Positions 24,524 through 32,691 of a DNA stretch of 64,000 bases are shown here, one piece after another; within the stretch, counting starts at the first letter, position 1; the number at the start of each line of letters is the position of its first letter. The position numbers and the translations under genes were made by a program. The DNA is from Streptomyces sp. M41(2017) (GTDB lineage Bacteria > Actinomycetota > Actinomycetes > Streptomycetales > Streptomycetaceae): NCBI RefSeq assembly GCF_002078175.1, contig NZ_MWFK01000003.1, positions 434,001-498,000 on the forward strand, given 5' to 3'. Under the pieces are notes generated by a model that ran no database searches, had not been told where the DNA came from, and was given only the letters and a program-made list of their open reading frames with translations.

Positions 24524-25183
24524 TCAGAGGAGCAGGACGAACATCGTCGCCATGCCGAGGGCCATGGCAGCGTGACACGCGGGCCCCAGTGCCGCTTCGC
24601 CGCCGCCCGCCACCGGGCCCGCCGCGGTCGCGGTCGCGGGAACGGCCCGGGCCCGGTCGAAGGCCTGCGTCAGCCACCACAGCGCGAGCCCCACCGACGC
24701 GAGGGCAAGAACTCCCGCCGCCGCCTTCGGACCCGTGTCGGTGAGTGTCATGGTGGTCGCCCCGGCGCTCCCCGACATGTCCATTCCCGGCATGCCCTGC
24801 ATGGCACCGCCTTCCCGGGCCCCGTCGCCCATGCCTCCCGAGTCCATCAGCGTCACCATCCAGGCCATGGCCCCCATCAGCACGGCGTGGGCCAGCGCGC
24901 CGGGCAGCCCCGCGCGTCGGGCCCCTTCGCCGCCACGGAACGGCGCCGCGCACACGAACCACAGCGCACCGGCCACGAACACCACGACCTGCGGTCCCGC
25001 CGCGAGGTCCATGCCCCACGGCCAGACCATCGCGATCATGGCGAGCCCCATGGCGGTGTGCAGGGCGTGGTCCACGCGATCGGCCCTGGTGGCACCGGGT
25101 ATGACGGCGCGCCGGAACCCGTGGGCCGTCGTCAGGGCGAACACCAGGGTGAGGGTCCAGCGCAGTCCGCTCGCCGCGATCAT
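24524..25183 (-). CDS. DUF5134 Met-rich membrane protein
   Basis: Protein of 219 residues with about five helices and a Met-rich loop (GGAMQGMPGMDMSGS). DUF5134 proteins have this layout, often with HxxMxH-like features in helices (VDHALHTAMGLAMI). Function is unknown, but Met-rich loops and the neighbouring CopA and PepSY genes suggest copper binding. GGGAG precedes the ATG. It probably shares a transcript with the PepSY gene 58 bases upstream. Confidence 0.82.
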   Translation of the reverse strand: MIAASGLRWTLTLVFALTTAHGFRRAVIPGATRADRVDHALHTAMGLAMIAMVWPWGMDLAAGPQVVVFVAGALWFVCAAPFRGGEGARRAGLPGALAHAVLMGAMAWMVTLMDSGGMGDGAREGGAMQGMPGMDMSGSAGATTMTLTDTGPKAAAGVLALASVGLALWWLTQAFDRARAVPATATAAGPVAGGGEAALGPACHAAMALGMATMFVLLL

Positions 25184-25241
25184 GCGTCGACTCCCGTCTG
25201 CCGTACGGCGTCGGTGTCGTGTCCGGGTGCACGCTCGTTCG

Positions 25242-26711
25242 TCACGGTCGGCCGCCCGAAGGCTGCGCGACCCGGCGACGCCGGACGACTCCGGTGACGA
25301 GGTCGACGACCAGGAACACGGCCAGCGGAACACCGAACAGGGGCAGGGCCCAGCCGAGCGCCACGACGGCGACGACACCGACGGCCAGGCCCGCCGACGG
25401 GACGCCGCGCCAGGCACCACGGGCCGGAGGCGCACCGAGGGCGGCACGGCGGTCGGCGCGGGTGGGCCGACGCTGCCACCACATGCGGTAGCCCCAGATG
25501 ATCACGCAGATCAGGCCGACGGCCAGGACGGCCAGCAGCACCTGGTTGGCGACACCGAACAGGGTGCCCATATGGACGTTGATGCCCCAGCGCGTCAGCT
25601 TGGACAGCAGCGGCCAGTCGGCGAAGTCCACCCGGTCGACGACCTGGCCGGTGGAGGCGTCGACCGCGAGGCTGTCACGACCGACCGGCCACAGGTCGCG
25701 GGTCTGCGAGACGGTCCATGCCGTGGCGTCGTCCTGGGGTACGGCGATCTCCACCGGGCCGTCCAGGCCGTCGTCCCGGGCCGCGTCCAGGACTCCGTCC
25801 ACGGACGCGGGATCGACACTCCCCGTCTTGCGGGCGTCCGTCCCGCCCTCGTCGTGGTCATGGCCGCCCGCCGTACCGGCCGGGGAACCCGACAGGGTGG
25901 TGGACACCCCCGGGGTGCCGGACCGCAGGGAGTCCAGCGCCTGCGAGAAGTGCTCGCCCGCGAAGCGCGACCAGGTCAGACCGGTCGCGGAGAGGGCCAG
26001 CATACCGACCGCGAGCCACACGCCCGTCACGGCGTGCAGGCTTCTGGTGCGCCGTACCCCCCGCTTGGCCGTCCGGTCCGGCAGCAGCAGTCGCCGTGCC
26101 GTCCGGCCTCCACGCTGTCGGCGCCACCAGAGGACCAGCCCGCCGAGGACCAGGACCCACAGCCAGCTGGCGGCGAACTCCGAGTAGTACCGGCCGGCCG
26201 TGCCCAGGTGCAGGTTCCGGTGGAGGTCGTCCAGCCACGTCGTCAGCGGAGTGCTGCCGTACCAGGTGGTCAGCTGCCCCGTCACCTCGTCCGTGTACGG
26301 GTCGACGTAGACGGTGTGCGCCTTCTCGCCAAGTTCGGGCAGCGCGAAGTCCACCTGCGTGGTCGCGTCGCCCGTTCCCGGACGCACGGCGATCAGCGTG
26401 CCGGTGGGGTGCCGGGCGCGCGCGGCGGCCACCTGTCCGGCGAGCGGCCTGGTGCTGTCGCCGGTGTGGGCGACGCTCAGCTCCCTGTCGTAGACGAACG
26501 CGTCCAGCTGCGGCGTGAAGGTGTAGAGGAGGCCGGTCACCGCGGCGACGAGCAGGAACGGCGCCACCAGGACACCGGCGTAGAAGTGGAGCCGCACCAG
26601 GAGCGCGCCGAGGCCCGTCCGACGCCCCGCCGGTGCGGGCGGTCGTACCCCGGACTCCGGTCTTTCGGTGCCCGCGCCGGGCAGGTCGGGTATCTCGGAG
26701 CTGACGGACAT
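25242..26711 (-). CDS. PepSY-associated transmembrane protein
   Basis: Protein of 489 residues with four main helices. PepSY-TM hallmarks are LHFYAGVLVAPFLLVAAVTG near 40-60, DDLHRNLHLGTAGRYYSEFA near 165, LHAVTGVWLAVG near 230 and GINVHMGTLFGVANQ near 390. A His/Asp-rich loop (GGHDHDEGGTD) may bind metal. Such proteins are usually linked to iron-siderophore reduction or metal uptake; here the setting suggests copper or iron redox. It is first in a two-gene unit with DUF5134. Confidence 0.87.
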   Translation of the reverse strand: MSVSSEIPDLPGAGTERPESGVRPPAPAGRRTGLGALLVRLHFYAGVLVAPFLLVAAVTGLLYTFTPQLDAFVYDRELSVAHTGDSTRPLAGQVAAARARHPTGTLIAVRPGTGDATTQVDFALPELGEKAHTVYVDPYTDEVTGQLTTWYGSTPLTTWLDDLHRNLHLGTAGRYYSEFAASWLWVLVLGGLVLWWRRQRGGRTARRLLLPDRTAKRGVRRTRSLHAVTGVWLAVGMLALSATGLTWSRFAGEHFSQALDSLRSGTPGVSTTLSGSPAGTAGGHDHDEGGTDARKTGSVDPASVDGVLDAARDDGLDGPVEIAVPQDDATAWTVSQTRDLWPVGRDSLAVDASTGQVVDRVDFADWPLLSKLTRWGINVHMGTLFGVANQVLLAVLAVGLICVIIWGYRMWWQRRPTRADRRAALGAPPARGAWRGVPSAGLAVGVVAVVALGWALPLFGVPLAVFLVVDLVTGVVRRRRVAQPSGGRP

Positions 26712-26904
26712 GGTCGGACCTCGCTCTGTCGGCGGCGCACAAGGCGCCGTCAGCGTGCAGGGCAGGGCGGCGTCCGCCGAAGACCCGCCGCGACGACGCC
26801 CTACACCGGCCGCACTTCGGCCGCTGCCCTCAGACAGTCGCGCGGAGGCACGCTCGAGTTCCCGGACCGGTCCACGTTCCTTTCCGATGCCCCGCACCGA
26901 CGCG

Positions 26905-26938
26905 TGGTGCCCCCGTACGCGTACGTACGGGGGCACCA
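26905..26938. terminator. Perfect hairpin between aldo/keto reductase and PepSY genes
   Basis: A 15-bp perfect stem (26905-26919 with 26924-26938) and CGTA loop. It lies 70 bases after the minus-strand aldo/keto reductase stop and would prevent read-through into the metal genes. The rest of the 26712-27008 gap shows no gene. Confidence 0.85.
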
Positions 26939-27008
26939 GAGGCAAAGGAGCGTCGGAGCCGTTCGACCCCGCCGTCGGCTCGTTCGAAAGCGGGGGCGGA
27001 CCGGGGGG

Positions 27009-28058
27009 TCAGCCGTCGAGGGTGCCCTGGCGGGCGTCGCTCCACAGGTCGACGCTGAAGCTACCGGTGGTCAGCTCGTCGATCTCGCGCAGTTCCTCGT
27101 CGGAGAAGTCGAGGTTGTCGAGCGCCGCGACGTTCTGCTCCAGCTGTTCGGTACGGGAGGCGCCGATCACCAGGGAGGTGACCCGCTCGTCGCGCAGGGC
27201 CCAGGCGAGTGCCATCTGGGCGAGGCTCTGATCGCGCCGCCCGGCGATCTCGTCGAGGGCCCGCAGGCGGCGCAGCGTCTCCTCGGAGAGCCACCCCGTG
27301 TCGAAGGACTTGTCCTGTGCGGCCCGCGAGTCCTTCGGGACACCGTCGAGGTAACGGCCGGTGAGCAGCCCCTGCGCGAGCGCGGTGAAGCCGATGACAC
27401 CGAACCCCTCGTCGTCGGCGGCGTCGAGGAGCCCGTCGGTCTCGACCCACCGGTTGAGCATGTTGTAGGAGGGCTGGTGGATCAGCAGGGGCGTGCCCAG
27501 TTCCCGCAGGATGGCGGCCGCCTGGCGGCTGCGCTCGGTGTCGTAGGAGGAGATGCCGACGTAGAGCGCCTTGCCCTGGCGGACGGCGGTGTCCAGGGCG
27601 GTCATCGTCTCCTCCAGCGGCGTGGTGGGGTCCAGCCGGTGCGAGTAGAAGATGTCGACGTAGTCCAGGCCCATTCGGCTGAGGGACTGGTCCAGTGAGG
27701 CGAGCACGTACTTCCGCGAGCCGCCGCCCTGGCCGTACGGGCCGGGCCACATGTCCCAGCCGGCCTTCGTGGAGACGACCAGCTCGTCGCGGTACGGCTT
27801 CAGGTCCTGCCGCATCAGCCGGCCGAAGTTGATCTCCGCCGAGCCGTAGGGCGGCCCGTAGTTGTTCGCCAGGTCGTGGTGCGTGATCCCGAGGTCGAAC
27901 GCCCGCAGGGCGATCTCCCGCTGCGTCTCGAACGGCTTGTCGTCACCGAAGTTGTGCCAGTACCCGAGGGACAGGAGCGGCAGGTCGAGTCCGGAGCGGC
28001 CGGTGCGCCGGTAGCGCATGGTGCCGTCGTAGCGCTTGGGATCAGGGACATGGCTCAT
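27009..28058 (-). CDS. Aldo/keto reductase, glyceraldehyde-3-phosphate reductase type
   Basis: TIM-barrel oxidoreductase of 349 residues. Its length and wording (THHDLANNYGPPYGSAE, STKAGWDMWPGPYG, YSHRLDPTTPLEE) match the YghZ/Gpr branch, which reduces L-glyceraldehyde 3-phosphate and methylglyoxal with NADPH. The Asp-Tyr-Lys-His tetrad is visible in DLANNYG, TKAG and SHR. GGAG precedes the ATG. It may detoxify aldehydes. It is divergent from the DinB-like gene. Confidence 0.88.
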   Translation of the reverse strand: MSHVPDPKRYDGTMRYRRTGRSGLDLPLLSLGYWHNFGDDKPFETQREIALRAFDLGITHHDLANNYGPPYGSAEINFGRLMRQDLKPYRDELVVSTKAGWDMWPGPYGQGGGSRKYVLASLDQSLSRMGLDYVDIFYSHRLDPTTPLEETMTALDTAVRQGKALYVGISSYDTERSRQAAAILRELGTPLLIHQPSYNMLNRWVETDGLLDAADDEGFGVIGFTALAQGLLTGRYLDGVPKDSRAAQDKSFDTGWLSEETLRRLRALDEIAGRRDQSLAQMALAWALRDERVTSLVIGASRTEQLEQNVAALDNLDFSDEELREIDELTTGSFSVDLWSDARQGTLDG

Positions 28059-28199
28059 GGTGTGTTCTCCGCCGGCGACAGGTATGGGGCCCTTTTCGCT
28101 GATCGAAAGGGGGTACGGGTCAACTCTGCGCCGCCTTTGTGGCGAAGTCCAACCGCTCGGTCCGCTGCGATTCAGCGGTACGGGTCATGAATCGCGGGG

Positions 28200-28217
28200 T
28201 TCCCTCCGCGGAGGGAA
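28200..28217. promoter_or_regulatory. Perfect 18-bp palindrome in a divergent promoter region
   Basis: TTCCCTCCGCGGAGGGAA is fully symmetric. It lies 142 bases from the aldo/keto reductase start and about 83 from the DinB-like gene start, so it could be an operator for either. A short CCGCTG-N5-CAGCGG repeat lies at 28162-28178. No regulator is encoded beside it. Confidence 0.45.
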
Positions 28218-28299
28218 ATGGGTCGCGCCCCGTGCCGTGAGCCGTTAGGTTCCGCCCTGCCCTGTGTGGGGCACGACGCGACCGCGGAAGGGGCCGGAC

Positions 28300-29019
28300 A
28301 TGGGGACCGAGGGCACGCGCATGGATCGCCTGGGCCTGTTGCTGGAACAGTTCGACAAGGCGCGGGAGGCGGCCCAGGTCCGGCTCACGGGACTCGGCGA
28401 CGAGGAGTACCTGTGGGAACCGGCGCCCGGAAGCTGGTCGCTCCGCCCCCGGGCCGAGGCGACGACGCCCAGGGCGTTCGGACCGGGCGCGTGGGTGATG
28501 GATCTGGGGGCGGCGGACATCCCGGCGAGCGAGTACGCCGAGGTCGCTCGGCAGGCCGCGGACGGGATGACGGTCGACAAGATCGCCGAGGACTGGAGCG
28601 TGAGCGTCGAGCGGGTGCGCGAGGTCCTCGCCCGCACCGGTGAGCCGGAGCCCGACGAGACACCGGTCACGACCATCGCGTGGCGCATCGCCCACCTGCA
28701 CTTCCACTTCCAGGGCGGCTGGGAGTGGACCTTCGGCGATCGGCGCCGGGAACCGAAGGAGCTGGTCGACTTCACCCCCTCCGCGGCCCTCGCGCTCGAA
28801 CGGTTCTGGGCCCTGATCGACCGCTGGCGCGACAGCGTCGGCACCCTCACGGAGGAACAGCTCGACACCGTCGGCTTCTCGCAGTACCCGTACGGCTCCG
28901 ATCCCGACGACCCCTACGTCTCCGTCCTGGCCGGGTCCAACCTCGAGTTCATCCACCACATGGCCGAGATCGCCCTGCTCCGGGACCTGTGGAGGGCCCG
29001 CTCGACGACCGGCGGGTAA
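28300..29019 (+). CDS. DinB-fold protein with an inserted HTH-like segment
   Basis: Protein of 239 residues. A four-helix DinB_2 fold is suggested by MDRLGLLLEQFDKAREAAQ at the start, the metal-binding histidine motif AHLHFHFQGG around 130 and FIHHMAEIALLRDLW at the end. Between helices, around 85-115, lies DGMTVDKIAEDWSVSVERVR, resembling a helix-turn-helix as in DUF433 proteins. DinB-like proteins are often thiol- or metal-dependent enzymes; the role is unknown. GGAAGGGG supports the ATG at 28300. Confidence 0.78.
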   Translation: MGTEGTRMDRLGLLLEQFDKAREAAQVRLTGLGDEEYLWEPAPGSWSLRPRAEATTPRAFGPGAWVMDLGAADIPASEYAEVARQAADGMTVDKIAEDWSVSVERVREVLARTGEPEPDETPVTTIAWRIAHLHFHFQGGWEWTFGDRRREPKELVDFTPSAALALERFWALIDRWRDSVGTLTEEQLDTVGFSQYPYGSDPDDPYVSVLAGSNLEFIHHMAEIALLRDLWRARSTTGG

Positions 29020-29110
29020 TCCGGCCCGAGTTGCGCGCCGGACCGCGCCGTGCCCTGCGTCACCCGTCCGGCGGTGCTGGGCGCGGGCGTCCGGCTGGAA
29101 TCCATCCAGC

Positions 29111-29686
29111 ATGCAACTCTCCACGCGCACGACACCTGCCCCGGTCCCGACAGATCCGCCCAGCGGCGCCCCGCCGCCCTCCGGGGCAGGCCCTGAACAG
29201 GGCCGCCTCCAAGGGCTGGAGGCGCGGATGGAGGCCGTCAAGCGACACATGGACACCCGGCTCGCGGTAGCGGCGGTGGCCTACGAGGTGAACACCGCTC
29301 ACCTCGACACGGTGCCGGTCGACTGGTCCCGGATCACGACCGCGCCCGTTCCCGCCGCGCCGGCCCGAACCCCCGGCCCGTACGCGACTCCGGTCGCGGC
29401 GCTCCTGCACCGGGCCTCCCTGCGGCTGCGGGAGGCCGGCTGGTGCGCGGGAGCGCTGATCGACGAGGACGGGGCCCTGTGCTCACAGGGTGCGATCCGC
29501 CGGGAATCGGGCGGCGACCGCCGGCTTGAGGCGCAGGCCATGGAGGTGCTGCTGGAGGCCATCCGCCGGAGGTTCGGCCCGTCGGTGGAGTCGGTTCCCA
29601 CCTTCAACGACGCGTGGGCCGACGGCAGCGAGCCGACCCGCATGATGGAGCGGGCGAGTGTCCTGGCCGACGCGCGAGGAATCTGA
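29111..29686 (+). CDS. DUF6197-type conserved protein
   Basis: Protein of 191 residues. A Pro-rich start and a helical part are followed by the conserved block ALLHRASLRLREAGWCAGAL with DEDGALCSQGAIR, which marks the DUF6197 family. Two cysteines in that block are notable. Function is unknown. The ribosome site before 29111 is weak; an internal ATG at 29228 is an alternative start. Confidence 0.72.
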   Translation: MQLSTRTTPAPVPTDPPSGAPPPSGAGPEQGRLQGLEARMEAVKRHMDTRLAVAAVAYEVNTAHLDTVPVDWSRITTAPVPAAPARTPGPYATPVAALLHRASLRLREAGWCAGALIDEDGALCSQGAIRRESGGDRRLEAQAMEVLLEAIRRRFGPSVESVPTFNDAWADGSEPTRMMERASVLADARGI

Positions 29687-29863
29687 ACCGGCCCGCTGGG
29701 CGCGGGCGTTCACCGCGTCCGGACCTTCACCATGACCAACAGCGGTACGGGCACGGGCACCGGCTGGGCCGACCACGTCTGTTCGCCGGTCCCGGCGTCA
29801 CGCCGGTCCCGACAACTCTGGCCTGATCGACCGTTGCGCGGAACGCCGCCCCGAACCGAGACT

Positions 29864-29885
29864 GCTGTGCGTACAACGGCACAGC
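29864..29885. promoter_or_regulatory. Inverted repeat before the ArsR-like gene
   Basis: GCTGTGC and GCACAGC, 7-base arms separated by eight bases, end 13 bases before the GTG start. The position suits autoregulation by the ArsR-type protein or a hairpin in its leader. Confidence 0.35.
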
Positions 29886-29898
29886 GAACGGGGCCTCG

Positions 29899-30900
29899 GT
29901 GAAGCGGATCCATTTCACTGCCGAGGACCTCATGCGGACCCGCGTGGCGCCCACCATCGGTGTGGCGGCGGAGACGTTCGACAGCGTGCGGATGCTGATG
30001 GACCGCGGCGGCGGTCCCGCCTTCCGGCGCTGGCAGGTGGCCGTCCGGGGCCGACTGCGCGAACAGGCCTTCCCGCTGGCCGCGTTGATGCCGTCCCGAG
30101 GGCCGCTTGTCGACGTGGTGAGCCTGGCCGGCCGTTCGGCGTCCATCGACGAGGCGGTGGAGCATCTGCTCGGAGCCCCGCGCGATCTGGTGCGCGTCGA
30201 ACTCGAGAACATCGACTTCCGCCCGGCGCACCGGTCCTTCGCGCGGAACCTGGTGGACGGCGACCGTGAGGCCCGGCTCCAGGTCGCGTCCGCCCTGCGC
30301 GCCTGTCACGGCCTGACCGTCGCACCGTACTGGGCCGGTCTGCGCACCCATCTCGCACAGGCCCGTGCCGCCTACGTGGGTTCGCTCGCCGAGGGCGGCG
30401 TCGACCGTCTCCTCGCGTCGCTCTGCGGGCCCCTTGTCCGCTGGCGGCCTCCGGTGCTCGAGATACGGCATCCACGGGACGAGGACGTGCATTTGGGAGG
30501 TCGGGGTCTCGTCGTCGCACCGACCCTGTTCTCCTCTCAGGAGATAGAACTCCTCCAGGCGCCGCTGGACCCGGACCAGCCACCCGTCCTGGCCGTCCCG
30601 AGCGTGCGTGACGCGCTCGACGGCACGACCCTGTGGGAAGGGATCGTCGAGCCCGGCGCCGACGCGCTCGACGACCTGCTCGGACGCACCCGGGCTGCGG
30701 TGCTGCGCGCCACCGTCGCGGGCTGCGGAACGACGGACCTGGCCCGGCGTCTGAAGATCTCGCCGGCGACCGCGAGCCACCACACCTCCGTCCTGCGCAA
30801 GGCGGATCTGATCGTCAGCCGGCGCGACGGCAAGACGGTCGTCCACACGGCCACCCCGTTGGGCCTGGCCCTGCTGGACCCGGGTTCGCGGCTGCTCTGA
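29899..30900 (+). CDS. ArsR-family winged-helix regulator with long N-terminal domain
   Basis: Protein of 333 residues. The last 80 residues form an ArsR-type winged helix (TTDLARRLKISPATASHHTSVL and SRRDGKTVVH). The first 240 residues form a conserved domain seen in actinobacterial regulators (starting MKRIHFTAEDLMRTRVAPTI). There are few cysteines, so it is unlikely to sense metal in the ArsR way. The GTG start is supported by the conserved beginning. Its target is unknown. Confidence 0.83.
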   Translation: MKRIHFTAEDLMRTRVAPTIGVAAETFDSVRMLMDRGGGPAFRRWQVAVRGRLREQAFPLAALMPSRGPLVDVVSLAGRSASIDEAVEHLLGAPRDLVRVELENIDFRPAHRSFARNLVDGDREARLQVASALRACHGLTVAPYWAGLRTHLAQARAAYVGSLAEGGVDRLLASLCGPLVRWRPPVLEIRHPRDEDVHLGGRGLVVAPTLFSSQEIELLQAPLDPDQPPVLAVPSVRDALDGTTLWEGIVEPGADALDDLLGRTRAAVLRATVAGCGTTDLARRLKISPATASHHTSVLRKADLIVSRRDGKTVVHTATPLGLALLDPGSRLL

Positions 30901-31098
30901 GGGAGTTCAGGGCGCCTCCGGCCGCGTACGGCCGGGACTCCTCGCCGCCGGTCCCGACTGCCGACGCCGTCCGGGGGCACTTGTGCTCTTCGAGGCACAG
31001 GCCGACCGGGCCCGGGCGGGACAGCGAGCGACGAAGTCGAGGGGGTCGGAAGGCTGTTGGAAGAGAAGAGACCTGTCTTCATGGCGAAAGGCGATGCG

Positions 31099-31518
31099 AT
31101 GACCGAGGCAGTGCGCGACGTGATGACCGGTCCCCCGCGGTCGGTCTCGCCCCGGACTCCCGTCACCGAGGTCGCCCGGTACATGCGCGACGAGGACATC
31201 GGCGCCGTGCTGGTCACCGAACGCGGGCGGCTCCGCGGTGTCGTCACCGACCGGGATCTGGTGATCCGCGTGATGTGTCACGGAGGGAACATCGACCAGG
31301 TGACGGCGGAGCAGGCGTGCAGCGACGTACTGGTCACCGTCTCCCCCGACGACGACCTCGACCGGGCGATCGGCCTCATGCGCCAACGCGCCGTCCGGCG
31401 CATCCCCGTCGTCGACGACGGCCTCCCGGTCGGCATCGTCACTCTCGGGGACATCGCCGTCGAGAACGAGCCCGGCTCCGTCCTCTCCGCCATCACCAAC
31501 GCCCCGCCCGACGCGTGA
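31099..31518 (+). CDS. CBS-domain protein
   Basis: Protein of about 139 residues made of two CBS motifs: VRDVMTGPPRSVSPRTPVTE to LRGVVTDRDLVIR, then DVLVTVSPDDDLDRAIGLM to PVGIVTLGDIA. CBS pairs bind adenosine nucleotides and sense energy state. Actinobacterial stand-alone members are often in dormancy or stress regulons. An ATG at 31081 would add six residues. It is convergent with the acetyltransferase. Confidence 0.88.
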   Translation: MTEAVRDVMTGPPRSVSPRTPVTEVARYMRDEDIGAVLVTERGRLRGVVTDRDLVIRVMCHGGNIDQVTAEQACSDVLVTVSPDDDLDRAIGLMRQRAVRRIPVVDDGLPVGIVTLGDIAVENEPGSVLSAITNAPPDA

Positions 31519-31564
31519 CGTTCGAGAGCCGCCGGTGACGCGTGTGCGGGTCCCGTAGGCCGTC

Positions 31565-32191
31565 TCAGCCGTCGAGGGTGCCGGCGGCGCGCGTCCTCAG
31601 GTCCTGGTCCGTGACCCGGCGGAGCACACGGCAGGGAGTTCCGACGGCGACGCTCATGGGCGGGACGTCGCGGCTGACGACACTGCCGGCGCCCACGACC
31701 GATCCGTATCCGATGCGGACGCCGGGCAGGACGACCGCGTTGCCGCCGATCCAGACCTTGTCCTCGATCACGATCGGTTCCGAGAACCGGGCGAAGTCCA
31801 CACGTCGCGCGGGGTGCACGGGGTGCCCGGTCGTGGTCAGGGTGACGCTGGGCGCGATCATGACGCCGTCGCCGATACGGATGTCCACGTCGTCGACGAA
31901 CGTCAGGTTCACATTGCCGAAGAAGTCGTCGCCGATGTGGACGTTGCTTCCGAACCCCGCGTGGAACGGCGGCAGCAGGACCGTGCGCTCCCCCACGGAC
32001 CCCAGGATGGCGAGGAGCAGGGCCCGCCGCTTGTCGGTCTCACTCGGGGGTGTGTGGTTGTACGCGAAGATCTCGTCGGTGCGACGGCGAGCGTTCTGGA
32101 AGGCCGCCTCGGACTCCGTATAGACATGACCCTCGGCGATGCGGGCCAGGACCGCTTCCTCGTCCTTCCGCGATCCAGCGGAACTCTCCAT
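31565..32191 (-). CDS. Sugar O-acetyltransferase (maltose acetyltransferase type)
   Basis: Protein of 208 residues: N-terminal mac domain (GHVYTESEAAFQNARRRTDE) and a left-handed beta-helix of hexapeptide repeats (GSNVHIGDDFFGNVNLTFVD, IEDKVWIGGNAVVLPGVRIG). The catalytic His lies in TTTGHPVHPARR. It should acetylate sugars using acetyl-CoA. GGGAGG precedes the ATG at 32191. A paralogue is at 60678-61259. Confidence 0.88.
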   Translation of the reverse strand: MESSAGSRKDEEAVLARIAEGHVYTESEAAFQNARRRTDEIFAYNHTPPSETDKRRALLLAILGSVGERTVLLPPFHAGFGSNVHIGDDFFGNVNLTFVDDVDIRIGDGVMIAPSVTLTTTGHPVHPARRVDFARFSEPIVIEDKVWIGGNAVVLPGVRIGYGSVVGAGSVVSRDVPPMSVAVGTPCRVLRRVTDQDLRTRAAGTLDG

Positions 32192-32415
32192 CGGTCCGAC
32201 CTCCCGGTGCACGATACGACGCTCTCCTCGCCAACTCCCTTCGCGAGCCTACGCGTTGGAGGGAGCCAGGCGCATCGGCGTCACGGACGGCCGCCGGACG
32301 CCTTCGCCGTACCGTCCGCCGCGCCTCGTCCATCGGTCACCGAACCTCCACGGAATGGGCCCCATGGTCACGGCCACCACGGGGCACCCGCCGGTCGACG
32401 TCGACCGAAGGGGGG

Positions 32416-32631
32416 ATGGTGGTGATAGTGGTCGCTCTCCTGTTGCTGCCGGCCCAGGGAGCTCTGCTCTACGCGATGGACCGCCTCGAAGACCGCGTAC
32501 TCAACGCCGCTCCGACGCACACGGCGCGCCATGGGCGCGCCCGACATCTCCGCCTGGTCAAGGGCGCGAAGGCGGGCGCCGCCGCACCTGAAGGCGAGAG
32601 GCGGAGCGACCGACGGCGCGACGCGGCCTGA
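32416..32631 (+). CDS. Small membrane protein with basic tail
   Basis: Protein of 71 residues: one N-terminal helix (MVVIVVALLLLPAQGALLYA), then MDRLEDRVL and a basic tail (ARHGRARHLRLVKG). Similar small proteins recur in Streptomyces; function unknown. GAAGGGGGG immediately before the ATG supports the start. Confidence 0.7.
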   Translation: MVVIVVALLLLPAQGALLYAMDRLEDRVLNAAPTHTARHGRARHLRLVKGAKAGAAAPEGERRSDRRRDAA

Positions 32632-32660
32632 CATCCGCCGCGCAGGCGGACATCAGGCCG
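32624..32660. terminator. Bidirectional hairpin between convergent genes
   Basis: Arms 32624-32639 and 32645-32660 pair over 16 positions with two central mismatches. It overlaps the stop region of the small membrane protein and lies 32 bases past the MFS stop. Confidence 0.65.
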
Positions 32661-32691
32661 TGCGTCCCGCTTCACGCCCCGCCGGGCTTCG

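Noticed and set aside
19459..26711. Mobile heavy-metal resistance island
   Set aside because: No integrase, transposase, direct-repeat ends or change in base composition was seen; the region appears to be ordinary chromosome.
24735..27698. 987-codon plus-strand frame across four minus-strand genes
   Set aside because: It crosses intergenic hairpins and genes of known families; the translation shows no domain.
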